Numbered from the stretch's first letter, positions 1-6,925 are shown. The stretch: DNA of 10,111 nt from Chloroflexota bacterium (GCA_024278255.1 JAJRTP010000541.1:1-10111), one strand, 5' to 3'. The notes: generated by a model not told the origin, from the letters alone. Numbers and translations are program-made.

Positions 1-1
1 A

Positions 2-403
2 TTGTTGAAAAGAGTAGAGAACTGGATAAAGAGAAAAGGGTACGCTTTTATAGACGTTTACACGCCGTGGCACGCGGCAAAATCAGCAGGATATGGCGGC
101 CGGGTAGGCAAAGCGAGACGGAAATACGCTTTTGACGGAGAACAGTGTCGCTGGATAGATAGTTGGCGGCCGGAAGGGAATGAAAATCAGAAAGTAACCC
201 AATCGCTGCGCTGTTATTCACCGGCCGATTTGCGTTTGCTGCTGGAAGGTACAGGGCTGACTCTGTTACAGGTTATCCCAGGCGGCATGATGGATTATGA
301 AAGCGGACGCTACATTGCAAAAACCACGCTGGACAAGGCGATGTGGTATACAGCGGTTTTACATACCCACAGGGCGCAGATGAACGCGGATGAACGCGGA
401 TAA
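2..403 (+). CDS. SAM-dependent methyltransferase-like protein, C-terminal part (5' truncated by window)
   Basis: The frame is open from the first bases of the window, so the gene begins upstream; only about 133 C-terminal residues are visible. The segment 'QSLRCYSPADLRLLLEGTGL' followed by a Gly-Gly turn is typical of the last strands and helix of class I SAM-dependent methyltransferases, where an Arg-x-Tyr, then an acidic/Leu helix, then a 'G-hydrophobic' strand precede the C-terminus. The SAM-binding Gly-rich loop would lie upstream and cannot be checked. The methyl acceptor is unknown. The last dozen or so residues (from about HRAQ to the stop) are encoded by an intergenic-type repeat (372-441), so the natural C-terminus was probably altered when that repeat arrived. 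The ThDP enzyme gene follows 58 bp downstream on the same strand. Family assignment is by pattern only and moderately sure. Confidence 0.6.
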   Translation: MLKRVENWIKRKGYAFIDVYTPWHAAKSAGYGGRVGKARRKYAFDGEQCRWIDSWRPEGNENQKVTQSLRCYSPADLRLLLEGTGLTLLQVIPGGMMDYESGRYIAKTTLDKAMWYTAVLHTHRAQMNADERG

Positions 404-441
404 AAGAAAAAATCAGCGTCATCATGCGTTCATCTGCGTCC
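372..441. repeat. Imperfect palindromic intergenic repeat A
   Basis: Outer arms GGGCGCAGATGAACGC (372-387) and GCGTTCATCTGCGTCC (426-441) are reverse complements except for one position. A second, inner pairing joins GATGAACGC (389-397) with GCGTCATC (416-423), with one bulged base. The left half also contains a tandem duplication of ATGAACGCGG (380-389 and 390-399). The AT-rich centre (400-413) would be the loop. The element supplies the TAA stop (401-403) of the methyltransferase-like gene and ends just before the ribosome binding site of the next gene. It resembles the dispersed REP-like repeats of many environmental bacterial genomes, but copy number elsewhere cannot be seen here. Confidence 0.7.
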
Positions 442-447
442 CAAAAC

Positions 448-453
448 AAGGAG
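448..453 (+). promoter_or_regulatory. Shine-Dalgarno site of the ThDP enzyme gene
   Basis: AAGGAG lies 8 nt before the ATG at 462. It decides the start: the in-frame ATG at 390 is inside palindromic repeat A, has no such site, and would add 24 residues of repeat-derived sequence. Confidence 0.8.
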
Positions 454-461
454 ACAACATT

Positions 462-2198
462 ATGGCTGAAATAACCGGCGGCGAATTGCTGTTGCGCTGT
501 CTGCACGCGGAGCGCGTGCGCTATATCCACGCCATCACCGATGGCACGTATATGATTTTTCTGGAGGCGCTGGAGCGGCTGGGGGAGGAGTTCGGGATGC
601 GCCTGGTGGTGCCCCGGCATGAGGCGGCGGGGGCGCACATGGCGGATGCTTACAGCCGGGTCACGGGGGAACCGGGGGTGGTGATGGCCTGCGCCGGGCC
701 AGGAGCGGCCAACCTGCTCTCCGGCGTCATTTGCGCCCAGGCGGAGGGCAGCCCGTTGATCGCCATTACCACGATGCGGCGCACGGCCGTAAGCGACGAT
801 TACCGGCACACGGGGTCTACCCAGTCGCCGGACCATCTGGCTTTGTTCCGGCCGGCCGTCAAGTGGAACGGCCGTGTCAGCCATTGGCAGCGCATCCCGG
901 ACATGGTGCGCCACGCCTTCCGCGTCGCTCTGGCCGATACGCCGGGGCCGGTGCATCTGCTCATTCCCGAAGACGTGCTGGCCCAGACCGGCGACACCAA
1001 CGACGTAGACATCTGGCCGCCGGAGCGGTATCGCAGCCTGCTCAAGCCGCCCGCCCCGCCGGAACAAATCCGGCAGGCGGCGGAGGCGCTGGTCAACGCC
1101 GAATTTGTGAACATCCACGCCGGGAATGGGGCCAACCGCGCCGGGGCCGGCCCGGAAATCCTGGCCCTGGCGGAACATCTGGGCTGCGCGGTGACGAACA
1201 ACGTGACGGCGCGGGGCATCATCCCGGAAGACCACCCGCAGTTGTATCCGCCGCTGTGCATGGCCGCGTTCATGGCCCACCAGCAGGCGGATTTGATTCT
1301 GGCCGTCGGGACGCGCTTTGGCGAACTGGCGATGTGGGGCCGGCCGCCGCTGTGGGGCGACCCGGCCGACCAGACGACGATCCAGATTGACACGAATCCG
1401 GTGAACGTGGGGCTGAACCGGCCGGTGGATTTGCCCTTGATTGGGGATGCGAAAGTGGTGATGGGGCAGTTGTTAACGGCCGCGCGCGAACTCACCCCCA
1501 AACGAGAGCCTCACCCCAAAATTGCCGAACTGCAGATGGTGAAGGCGCAGTGGCAAAAGGAACTGGACGAGGCAGTGGCCGATCTGGAACGCAGCCCGAT
1601 GCTCACGGGGACAATTTTGCAAATCTGCAACGACTTTTTCGGCGACGAGGCGATTATGGCCCTGGACGGGGGCAACACGGTGATGTGGGGGATGCACTAC
1701 ATGGCGCCCCGGCGGCAGCAGTCGGTGTTGTACACGGCGAATATGGGCTACCTGGGGACGGGCTTCCCTTACGCGCTGGGGGCGAAGATGGCCGCGCCGG
1801 ATCGCCCGGTGTACTGCGTCACAGGGGACAGCGCTTTTGGCTTTAATATGCAGGAACTGGAAACGGCCGCGCGCCTGAATCTGCCGGTGATCGTCATTGT
1901 GGCCGTGGACGGGGCGTATGGCATGGAAAAATCGGCGCAGCGGCGGGTGTTTGGCCGGGAAGCGCCCTGGTTCTACCACGACCACGCCCCCGTGCGTTAC
2001 GATCTGGCGGCGGAAGCGATGGGGGCGCGCGGCGAATTTGTGGAGAAGGGGGCGGATTTGCTCCCCGCGCTGGAACGGGCGGCGGCTTCGGGGAAAACGG
2101 CCGTTATCCACGCCGCCATTGACCCGGAAGCCAACGTAGACCCGCCGGGGATGTGGATTTGGAATGCAGCGAGATCGGGCAAGGTAAGTTTTGGCTAA
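462..2198 (+). CDS. Thiamine diphosphate-dependent enzyme, acetolactate synthase-like
   Basis: A 578-residue protein with the three-domain layout of the ThDP-dependent acetolactate synthase/decarboxylase/carboligase superfamily: N-terminal pyrimidine-binding domain (about 1-175), central domain (about 200-340) and C-terminal pyrophosphate-binding domain (about 385-555). The catalytic glutamate that activates ThDP is E54 in 'RHEAAGAHMADAYSR'. The pyrophosphate/Mg site is the GDS motif at 455-457, followed about 25 residues later by V482-D483-G484, where the family usually has Asn-Asn or Asn-Asp. D483 could still bind the metal. Members decarboxylate 2-keto acids or join aldehydes and keto acids; the substrate here cannot be assigned. 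No small regulatory (ACT-domain) subunit gene follows, which argues against a dedicated branched-chain biosynthetic IlvB. The dehydrogenases and transporter downstream suggest a specialised pathway. Three ACGGCCGT octamers lie in it. The family is very likely; the reaction is unknown. Confidence 0.9.
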   Translation: MAEITGGELLLRCLHAERVRYIHAITDGTYMIFLEALERLGEEFGMRLVVPRHEAAGAHMADAYSRVTGEPGVVMACAGPGAANLLSGVICAQAEGSPLIAITTMRRTAVSDDYRHTGSTQSPDHLALFRPAVKWNGRVSHWQRIPDMVRHAFRVALADTPGPVHLLIPEDVLAQTGDTNDVDIWPPERYRSLLKPPAPPEQIRQAAEALVNAEFVNIHAGNGANRAGAGPEILALAEHLGCAVTNNVTARGIIPEDHPQLYPPLCMAAFMAHQQADLILAVGTRFGELAMWGRPPLWGDPADQTTIQIDTNPVNVGLNRPVDLPLIGDAKVVMGQLLTAARELTPKREPHPKIAELQMVKAQWQKELDEAVADLERSPMLTGTILQICNDFFGDEAIMALDGGNTVMWGMHYMAPRRQQSVLYTANMGYLGTGFPYALGAKMAAPDRPVYCVTGDSAFGFNMQELETAARLNLPVIVIVAVDGAYGMEKSAQRRVFGREAPWFYHDHAPVRYDLAAEAMGARGEFVEKGADLLPALERAAASGKTAVIHAAIDPEANVDPPGMWIWNAARSGKVSFG

Positions 2199-2231
2199 AC
2201 TGCTATTTATCTTTTTAAGGTAACCTGTCTG

Positions 2232-2972
2232 ATGATAAAAGGGTACGAAGAATATCAATCTAAATTAGTTGAAGTTATTCAACCATTTATTCAATTTCAT
2301 TCAGATGAGGAAAAAGAAGAGTTCAGAAAAATAATAAACAATACTCTTCACGATCTTGATGGCCCCAGATCTTTTTCGTCCCCTCCGACACGGCGTGATC
2401 ACGTCTTTATTGGACGATTGTTTCTGGAATTCAATGAAATTGTCAGTTCTTATTTAAGTCTGAAGGATATTGAAATCTATATCAGAAGATTTCCTTACAG
2501 AGACACTGGCGTATCGCCACTGAGGTACATGAAATATCATATCGAAAGTCATCTTAATGAAATTTACATATTCAAAGAAAGATTTGAGCGACACTTGACT
2601 TTCATACAACGCAGATACCGAAAAAGCACCATAAGCGAAGACGTTAGCGAAGCAACTGAAAATATCAGGACCATAATGTCTGCTTCATTGAAAGACATTA
2701 TATCAATTCGTGGAGAGCATGTACATGAAAGGCGATTCAGTGACAAAGATTTAGAACGGTTAGAATTTCTCGAAATGTTAACAAAAAACGAAACAGAACA
2801 TGATTTTCTGTTAATGTCATATGATCTAGCCTACAAAGAAATTCGGAAAAAATGGGTGAGGAGAATAACACAATACAACGATGCTATAAAGTTGATATTC
2901 GATCGAAATTGCCAAAAATTACATGCAGTATTATTCGATGATAATGGTGATTTCATTTTCCCTGACGTATAG
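2232..2972 (+). CDS. Unknown AT-rich protein with HEPN-like RX4H motif
   Basis: A 246-residue, charged, apparently all-helical protein without signal peptide or membrane segment. I do not recognise a named family with certainty. Residues 98-128 (Tyr/His-rich helix followed by a helix with F-x-E-R-F) and the later sequence 'IRGEHVHERRFSD' resemble HEPN-domain proteins, in which R-x4-6-H forms an RNase active site. Here R160 and H165 give R-x4-H, with an extra His at 163. Known HEPN proteins are often RNA-cutting toxins or defence effectors, but a motif alone does not prove activity. The start ATG at 2232 has a weak AAGG 11 nt upstream. Base composition is roughly one-third G+C by eye, against well above half in the genes on both sides, and no ACGGCCGT copy occurs in it. 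This suggests horizontal acquisition. The function in this neighbourhood is unknown. Confidence 0.75.
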   Translation: MIKGYEEYQSKLVEVIQPFIQFHSDEEKEEFRKIINNTLHDLDGPRSFSSPPTRRDHVFIGRLFLEFNEIVSSYLSLKDIEIYIRRFPYRDTGVSPLRYMKYHIESHLNEIYIFKERFERHLTFIQRRYRKSTISEDVSEATENIRTIMSASLKDIISIRGEHVHERRFSDKDLERLEFLEMLTKNETEHDFLLMSYDLAYKEIRKKWVRRITQYNDAIKLIFDRNCQKLHAVLFDDNGDFIFPDV

Positions 2973-3031
2973 CAAAAATTTTCTGAGACAATGTAAACCT
3001 TATACAACATATTTTAATTCTTCTTCTCACT

Positions 3032-4240
3032 ATGAAAACCATGTACCTCGACATCTCCATCCCCCGCATTGCCCTGACGCGGCTGTTGGGGCGGGTGTGG
3101 CGCGGGGCGTATTATGCGCGGACGTCGCCGCTGCATCTGGCGGAGATGGCCGACCCGCCGCTGCCGGCCGGGGATTGGGTGCGGGTGCGTAATCGGATGT
3201 GCGGCATCTGCGGCAGCGATTTGCACCAATTGTTTGTGGATGCGGGGCTGGACGTAGCGCCGGTGGCGCTGCCGTCGCATAAGCGCATCTACCTGGGGCA
3301 CGAGATGGTGGGGGAAGTGGTGGAGACGGGCACGGCCGTAACCGACTTCCAAATCGGCGACCGGGTGACGCGCTGGGGCCGGGCGGACGACTGCCGGGCG
3401 CGGGGTCTGCCCGATTTGTGCCCCGCCTGCGCCAGAGGCCACCGCGTCCTGTGCCGGCGGGCGGCCGAACCGCGTGACCATCACCCCATTGGCGGCGGCT
3501 TTGGCGACAGCTTCATCACCCCGGCGGCTACGCTGCTGCCCGTCCCGGACGAGTTGGCGGACGAACAGGCGATCTTTACGGAACCGACGGCCGTTGCCAT
3601 CCACGCCGCCTGGCGGCATACGCCGCAGCCGGGAGACAAGGTACTGGTGCTGGGCAGCGGCCCCATCGGTTACTTGCTGATGCAGGTGTTACGCATTGCG
3701 CAGCCGGATTGTGAGGTGACGGCCGTCGCCCAATTCCCCTGGCAGGCGGAGATTGCCCGGCAGTTGGGCGCGGCGCACGTCTTTCTGGCGGGAGAGGACG
3801 GGTACGAGGCCGCCGCCCGCCTGACCGGGGCCAAACTGTACGGCAAGGGCGGCAACCGGATGCTCCTGGGCGGCTTCGACGTGATTTACGACGTGGTGGG
3901 CAGCCCGGCCACGCTGCAAGACGCCCTGCGCTGGACGCGGGCCGGCGGTACGGTCGTCCTGGTGGGCGTCTACCTGCACCGGATGCAGATTGACCTGACC
4001 CCGGTCTGGCATCAGGAAGTGAGCCTGGTCGGGGCTATCGGCCATGACGTGGTAAACTGGCAGGGTGAAGCGATTTCCACCTTTGACCTGGCAATGCGCT
4101 GGATGGCGGAAGGGAAGATGGACACGGCCACGCTGTTGACCCACACTTTCCCCCTGGCGGCGTATAAGGAGGCGTTTGCTACGGCCGTAGACAAGCAGAC
4201 GCACCGTTCAATCAAGGTAGCTTTTCAAATGGAACAGTAG
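3032..4240 (+). CDS. Zinc-dependent medium-chain alcohol/threonine dehydrogenase-like oxidoreductase
   Basis: A 402-residue member of the zinc-containing MDR superfamily; such enzymes oxidise alcohols or polyols (or reduce the carbonyls) with NAD(P). The GroES-like catalytic domain has C60 in 'CGICGSD' and the H90-E91 pair of 'GHE', expected catalytic zinc ligands, with E184 a possible further ligand. C121, C130, C133 and C141 could hold the structural zinc, though the first spacing is longer than the usual C-x2-C. The Rossmann nucleotide site is 'GSGPIG' at 208-213. The N-terminal extension and length exceed the usual 340-350 residues. No Shine-Dalgarno site precedes the ATG at 3032; the upstream bases are pyrimidine-rich and AT-rich. 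An in-frame ATG at 3041 is an alternative start. The stop codon TAG lies at the edge of a palindromic repeat, and the transporter gene follows after 36 bp. The substrate is not identifiable. Confidence 0.9.
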   Translation: MKTMYLDISIPRIALTRLLGRVWRGAYYARTSPLHLAEMADPPLPAGDWVRVRNRMCGICGSDLHQLFVDAGLDVAPVALPSHKRIYLGHEMVGEVVETGTAVTDFQIGDRVTRWGRADDCRARGLPDLCPACARGHRVLCRRAAEPRDHHPIGGGFGDSFITPAATLLPVPDELADEQAIFTEPTAVAIHAAWRHTPQPGDKVLVLGSGPIGYLLMQVLRIAQPDCEVTAVAQFPWQAEIARQLGAAHVFLAGEDGYEAAARLTGAKLYGKGGNRMLLGGFDVIYDVVGSPATLQDALRWTRAGGTVVLVGVYLHRMQIDLTPVWHQEVSLVGAIGHDVVNWQGEAISTFDLAMRWMAEGKMDTATLLTHTFPLAAYKEAFATAVDKQTHRSIKVAFQMEQ

Positions 4241-4260
4241 GGCGATTTGGCAAATCGCCC
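4240..4260. repeat. Palindromic repeat B (GGGCGATTT stem)
   Basis: A perfect 9-bp inverted repeat: GGGCGATTT (4240-4248), loop GGC, AAATCGCCC (4252-4260). The preceding TA (4238-4239) extends the match to the larger palindrome at 7471-7501, which has the same TAGGGCGATTT core and a 3-nt loop. The TAG of this core is the stop codon of the dehydrogenase gene. It ends 5 nt before the ribosome binding site of the transporter gene, so an RNA hairpin here could affect mRNA stability or access of ribosomes. It lacks a T run and is not a standard terminator. Confidence 0.8.
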
Positions 4261-4265
4261 AACAC

Positions 4266-4271
4266 AGGAGG
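4266..4271 (+). promoter_or_regulatory. Shine-Dalgarno site of the UMF1-type transporter gene
   Basis: AGGAGG lies 5 nt before ATG 4277. This strong site selects the ATG over the in-frame TTG at 4247, which falls inside palindromic repeat B. Confidence 0.85.
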
Positions 4272-4276
4272 CAAAA

Positions 4277-5608
4277 ATGGCGACGACAACTGGAGAATAT
4301 GCCACGCGGCGGGAGCGGTGGGCCTGGTATTTGTATGATTTTGGCAATTCGGCGTATGCGGCCGTGGTGCTGCTGGCCGTCTTTTCCGCCTACTTTCAGG
4401 GCAAAGTGGTGGGCGGGCCGGAGGGATCGCGCCTGTGGGGGCTGGCGGTGGGCATCGCCATGCTCATCGTGGCCGTCACCTCTCCCATTTTAGGCACAAT
4501 CGCCGATTTTTCCGGGGCGAAGAAGAAATTTTTGTTTTTCTACACAGCCATGGCCATTTTGTTTACAGCCGGCCTGTTTTTTGCCGAACCGGGGCGGGTG
4601 GCCCTGGGGATGGGCTTCTTCATCCTGGCGGAGATTGGCTACCGCAGCGCCCAGGTTTTTTACAACGGCTTCCTGCCGGAAATTGCTTCGCCGGAAGATT
4701 TGGTGCGAGTGTCGGGCAATGGCTGGGCGGTGGGCACGGCCGGGGGCATCGTCTGCCTGTTGATCATTTTGCCCCTGATTGTCTTGCTGGGCGATGATGG
4801 GACATTTATTGTGCGGCTGACGTTGGTGATTACGGCCGTGTTCTTCGCCCTTTCCGCCGCCCCCCTCTTCCTCTGGCTGCCGGAAAGAGCGGCCAAACAA
4901 AAGCTGCCGGACGGAGAAAATTACCTTAGCCTGGCCTTCAAGCGGCTGGGCAAAACGATCCGCACCGCCCGCCAGTTCCGCGAGTTTCTCAAATTCATGA
5001 TCGCCTTCCTCATCTACAACGACGGCGTGATTATGGCCCTGGACTTTGCGGCAATCATCGGCGCGGTGTTGTTTGGTCTGGAGCAGCAAGGGCTGATTGT
5101 GTTTATCATCGTGGTGCAGATTACCAACGTGATCGGGGCGTTTGTTTTCGGCCGTCTGGTAGATTCGCTGGGGGGCAAACGGTCGCTGATCATCTCCATT
5201 GTGCTGATGATGGTGGTGGTCATGGCCCTCTACTTCAACCAGACACAGACTGGATTCTTCATCATTGGCGCGTTGGCCGGTTTTGCTATGGCTGGCACGC
5301 AGTCAGTCAGCCGGACGATGGTGAGCATATTCAGCCCGCCGGGAAAGAGCGCGGAGTTTTACGGCTTTTTTGCCGTGGCCGGCCGTACCTCCTCCTTCAT
5401 CGGGCCAACGGTGTACGGTTTTATCGCCGCGGAAGCGGCTCTGTGGTATCTGTCGCAAGGGCAAGACCCCACTCTGGCGGAACAAATGGGGCAGCGGCTG
5501 GCAATTTTGTCCATTGCCGCCTTCTTCCTAGTCGGTCTGGCTGTACTTTTATTTGTGAATGAAGATAAGGCAAGGGAAGCGGCGGGGGAAACGACCGTAG
5601 TGGATTAA
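4277..5608 (+). CDS. MFS transporter, UMF1 / Atg22-like family
   Basis: A 443-residue integral membrane protein with about 11-12 hydrophobic segments, a major facilitator of the 'unknown major facilitator' type, related to yeast vacuolar effluxer Atg22. Family signatures seen are 'WYLYDFGNSAY' (17-27), 'FYNGFLPEIA' (128-137), 'FLIYNDG' (244-250) before a segment of the second half, and 'AGRTSSFIGP' (368-377). A basic loop (about 202-236) separates the two halves, and the C-terminal tail is short and charged. The inner membrane is the expected location. No substrate is established for most bacterial members; Atg22 exports amino acids from the vacuole. Its place between two dehydrogenase genes suggests it moves a substrate or product of this set, which is inference. 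An 89-bp gap containing palindromic repeat C separates it from the SDR gene. Confidence 0.9.
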   Translation: MATTTGEYATRRERWAWYLYDFGNSAYAAVVLLAVFSAYFQGKVVGGPEGSRLWGLAVGIAMLIVAVTSPILGTIADFSGAKKKFLFFYTAMAILFTAGLFFAEPGRVALGMGFFILAEIGYRSAQVFYNGFLPEIASPEDLVRVSGNGWAVGTAGGIVCLLIILPLIVLLGDDGTFIVRLTLVITAVFFALSAAPLFLWLPERAAKQKLPDGENYLSLAFKRLGKTIRTARQFREFLKFMIAFLIYNDGVIMALDFAAIIGAVLFGLEQQGLIVFIIVVQITNVIGAFVFGRLVDSLGGKRSLIISIVLMMVVVMALYFNQTQTGFFIIGALAGFAMAGTQSVSRTMVSIFSPPGKSAEFYGFFAVAGRTSSFIGPTVYGFIAAEAALWYLSQGQDPTLAEQMGQRLAILSIAAFFLVGLAVLLFVNEDKAREAAGETTVVD

Positions 5609-5615
5609 AAAATTC

Positions 5616-5681
5616 ACCGCAAAGGACGCCAAGATCGCAAAGTTTTTTCTTTCCCTTTGCGCCCTTCGCGCCCTTTGCGGT
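5616..5681. repeat. Imperfect palindromic intergenic repeat C
   Basis: Arms of 27 nt at 5616-5642 (begins ACCGCAAAGGACGCC) and 5655-5681 (ends CCCTTTGCGGT) are reverse complements with four mismatches, around a 12-nt pyrimidine loop (5643-5654). Each arm is itself built of near-repeats of the form CGCAAAG / CGC-AAG. It starts 8 nt after the transporter stop and ends just before the ribosome binding site of the SDR gene. Its sequence is unrelated to repeats A and B. Confidence 0.8.
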
Positions 5682-5697
5682 TTGAAAGGAAAAATAT

Positions 5698-6528
5698 ATG
5701 TACGATCTAACAGGAAAAGTAGCATTCATCACCGGGGCGGGACGGGAAAACGGGATTGGCGCGGCAATTGCCCTGCGGTTGGCAGAAGAAGGCGCGGACG
5801 TAGTGGTGACAGACATTTGCGCGTCTCCCACGGAACTGCCACACGGGGGGAATGCGGCCTGGGAGGAGTTAACGGCCGTATCCCAAACCATCGCTGCCAC
5901 AGGTGTAAAAAGCACACCCATCCGCCTGGACGTGACCAAAGCGGCTGAATGGGAAACGGCCGTCGCCCAGGTGAAAGAGGAGTACGGCCGTCTCGACATC
6001 CTGGTCAACAACGCCGGCGCGGCCATCGGCCCCGCCCCCATCCTACACATGGCCGAGAAAGCGTGGCGCAAAACGCTGGAAATCAACGCCACCGGCACGT
6101 TTCTGGGCTGCAAATATGCCCTGCCTCTGATGCTGGCAGGAGAACGGGGCGGCCGGATTATCAACATTGCTTCCATTGCGGCGGAAAGGCCACGGCCGTT
6201 TATGTCGGCTTACGCGGGGAGCAAAGCGGCCGTTGTCGCCCTCACCCGCTCCCTGGCGCAGGAAGTGGGCGAATTTGACGTCACCGTCAACGCCATCCTG
6301 CCCGGCGACATTGACACCTCCATGAAGCAGTGGGGCATGATGCTGGAAGGCGTCGTCACCGGCCGGACGCAGGACGACGTGGCCGACGCTCTCGTCCAGC
6401 GCATCCCCGCTGGCCGATTGGGCGTCCCGGCTGACGTGGCCTGCCTGGCTGCCTTCCTGGCCTCCGATCAAGCCAATTTCATCACCGGGCAGGCGTATAA
6501 TTTAACCGGCGGCCGGGAGTTAAGTTGA
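5698..6528 (+). CDS. Short-chain dehydrogenase/reductase (classical SDR)
   Basis: A 276-residue single-domain Rossmann oxidoreductase. It has T12-G13 ... G19-I20-G21 as the cofactor loop, NNAG at 104-107, N130, catalytic S159 and Y172-x3-K176, the full classical tetrad. D39 at the end of the second strand predicts NAD(H) rather than NADP(H). The Gly-rich loop is TG-x5-GIG, two residues longer than the usual TG-x3-GIG, and an extra loop follows the second strand (about 41-66); both are seen in some SDR subfamilies. The start is supported by AAAGGA 7 nt upstream of ATG 5698. It is the last gene of the + strand group and is followed by a strong terminator. It contains four ACGGCCGT octamers. It probably oxidises or reduces a hydroxy/keto intermediate of the same pathway as the upstream enzymes; the substrate is unknown. 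Confidence 0.92.
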   Translation: MYDLTGKVAFITGAGRENGIGAAIALRLAEEGADVVVTDICASPTELPHGGNAAWEELTAVSQTIAATGVKSTPIRLDVTKAAEWETAVAQVKEEYGRLDILVNNAGAAIGPAPILHMAEKAWRKTLEINATGTFLGCKYALPLMLAGERGGRIINIASIAAERPRPFMSAYAGSKAAVVALTRSLAQEVGEFDVTVNAILPGDIDTSMKQWGMMLEGVVTGRTQDDVADALVQRIPAGRLGVPADVACLAAFLASDQANFITGQAYNLTGGRELS

Positions 6529-6556
6529 GGGGGACAACAAATTTGGGAATGAACGA

Positions 6557-6588
6557 AAAAATCACGGCCTGAGCAGGCCGTGATTTTT
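6557..6588. terminator. Bidirectional rho-independent terminator
   Basis: A perfect 14-bp stem, AAAAATCACGGCCT (6557-6570) and AGGCCGTGATTTTT (6575-6588), around a GAGC tetraloop. It gives a GC core with a U tract on either strand. It lies exactly between the + strand SDR gene and the - strand DUF4258-like gene, whose stop is 2 nt away, so it can serve both convergent transcripts. Confidence 0.93.
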
Positions 6589-6589
6589 A

Positions 6590-6925
6590 TTAGTGGAAAT
6601 GATGGCGGCGGCGATACCGGCTGCGTTCGGGTTTTTGTTTAAGCTGGCGCAGCCCCTTTTTGCGGTTGCGGTAGACTGTTAAAATCTGGTGCGTTTCCCG
6701 GCTGACGACAACGGTTGTGCCTTCGAGACGGCCGTACCGCCTGTGCGAACCTTGGGGAAAATCACAGCGGCGCAGAAAAAAGAAAATAGCCCCGGCCCGG
6801 TACATCTTGTGCCCGTGTTCCAGGACAAAACAAATATCAGCCTCCGACACATTGCGCTGCGCCATGCGCCATACAGCGTGCCTGGTTAAAATATCGCCGT
6901 TATATCTGCCTGCAAACGTTTGCAA
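6590..6925 (-). CDS. DUF4258-like small protein
   Basis: A 111-residue basic protein. The layout 'H16-x3-R20-M21-x2-R24', then 'EADICFVLEHG' and a C-terminal strand 'ILTVYR' (81-86), matches the DUF4258 pattern of small proteins with a RelE/BrnT-like look. Their role is not established, though some small proteins of this shape are toxin components. The family call is from memory of the pattern, not a search. The C-terminus is very rich in Arg, Lys and His (about 87-111). The frame has no ATG; TTG at 6925-6923 is chosen because GGAGG lies 5 nt before it. The frame is open upstream to 6982, so a longer product with another start or a frameshift relic is possible. No obvious antitoxin partner is seen, except the possible small ORF immediately upstream. 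Confidence 0.65.
   Translation of the reverse strand: MQTFAGRYNGDILTRHAVWRMAQRNVSEADICFVLEHGHKMYRAGAIFFFLRRCDFPQGSHRRYGRLEGTTVVVSRETHQILTVYRNRKKGLRQLKQKPERSRYRRRHHFH

Noticed and set aside
380..399. Tandem ATGAACGCGG as a microsatellite or start of a CRISPR-like array
   Set aside because: Only two units, and they belong to the arm of palindrome A. No spaced direct repeats occur anywhere in the window.
390..461. N-terminal extension of the ThDP enzyme starting at ATG 390
   Set aside because: The segment is encoded by palindromic repeat A and has no ribosome binding site, whereas ATG 462 has AAGGAG at proper distance and begins right at family homology.
273..1280. Long - strand open frame opposite the ThDP gene (335 codons)
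   Set aside because: An Arg/His/Pro-rich shadow of a GC-rich gene in the other strand, with no family pattern. The + strand gene has full motifs.
3001..3020. Promoter -10 candidates (TATACA, TATTTT) before the dehydrogenase gene
   Set aside because: The region is AT-rich and no suitable -35 box at normal spacing is seen, so such matches are expected by chance.
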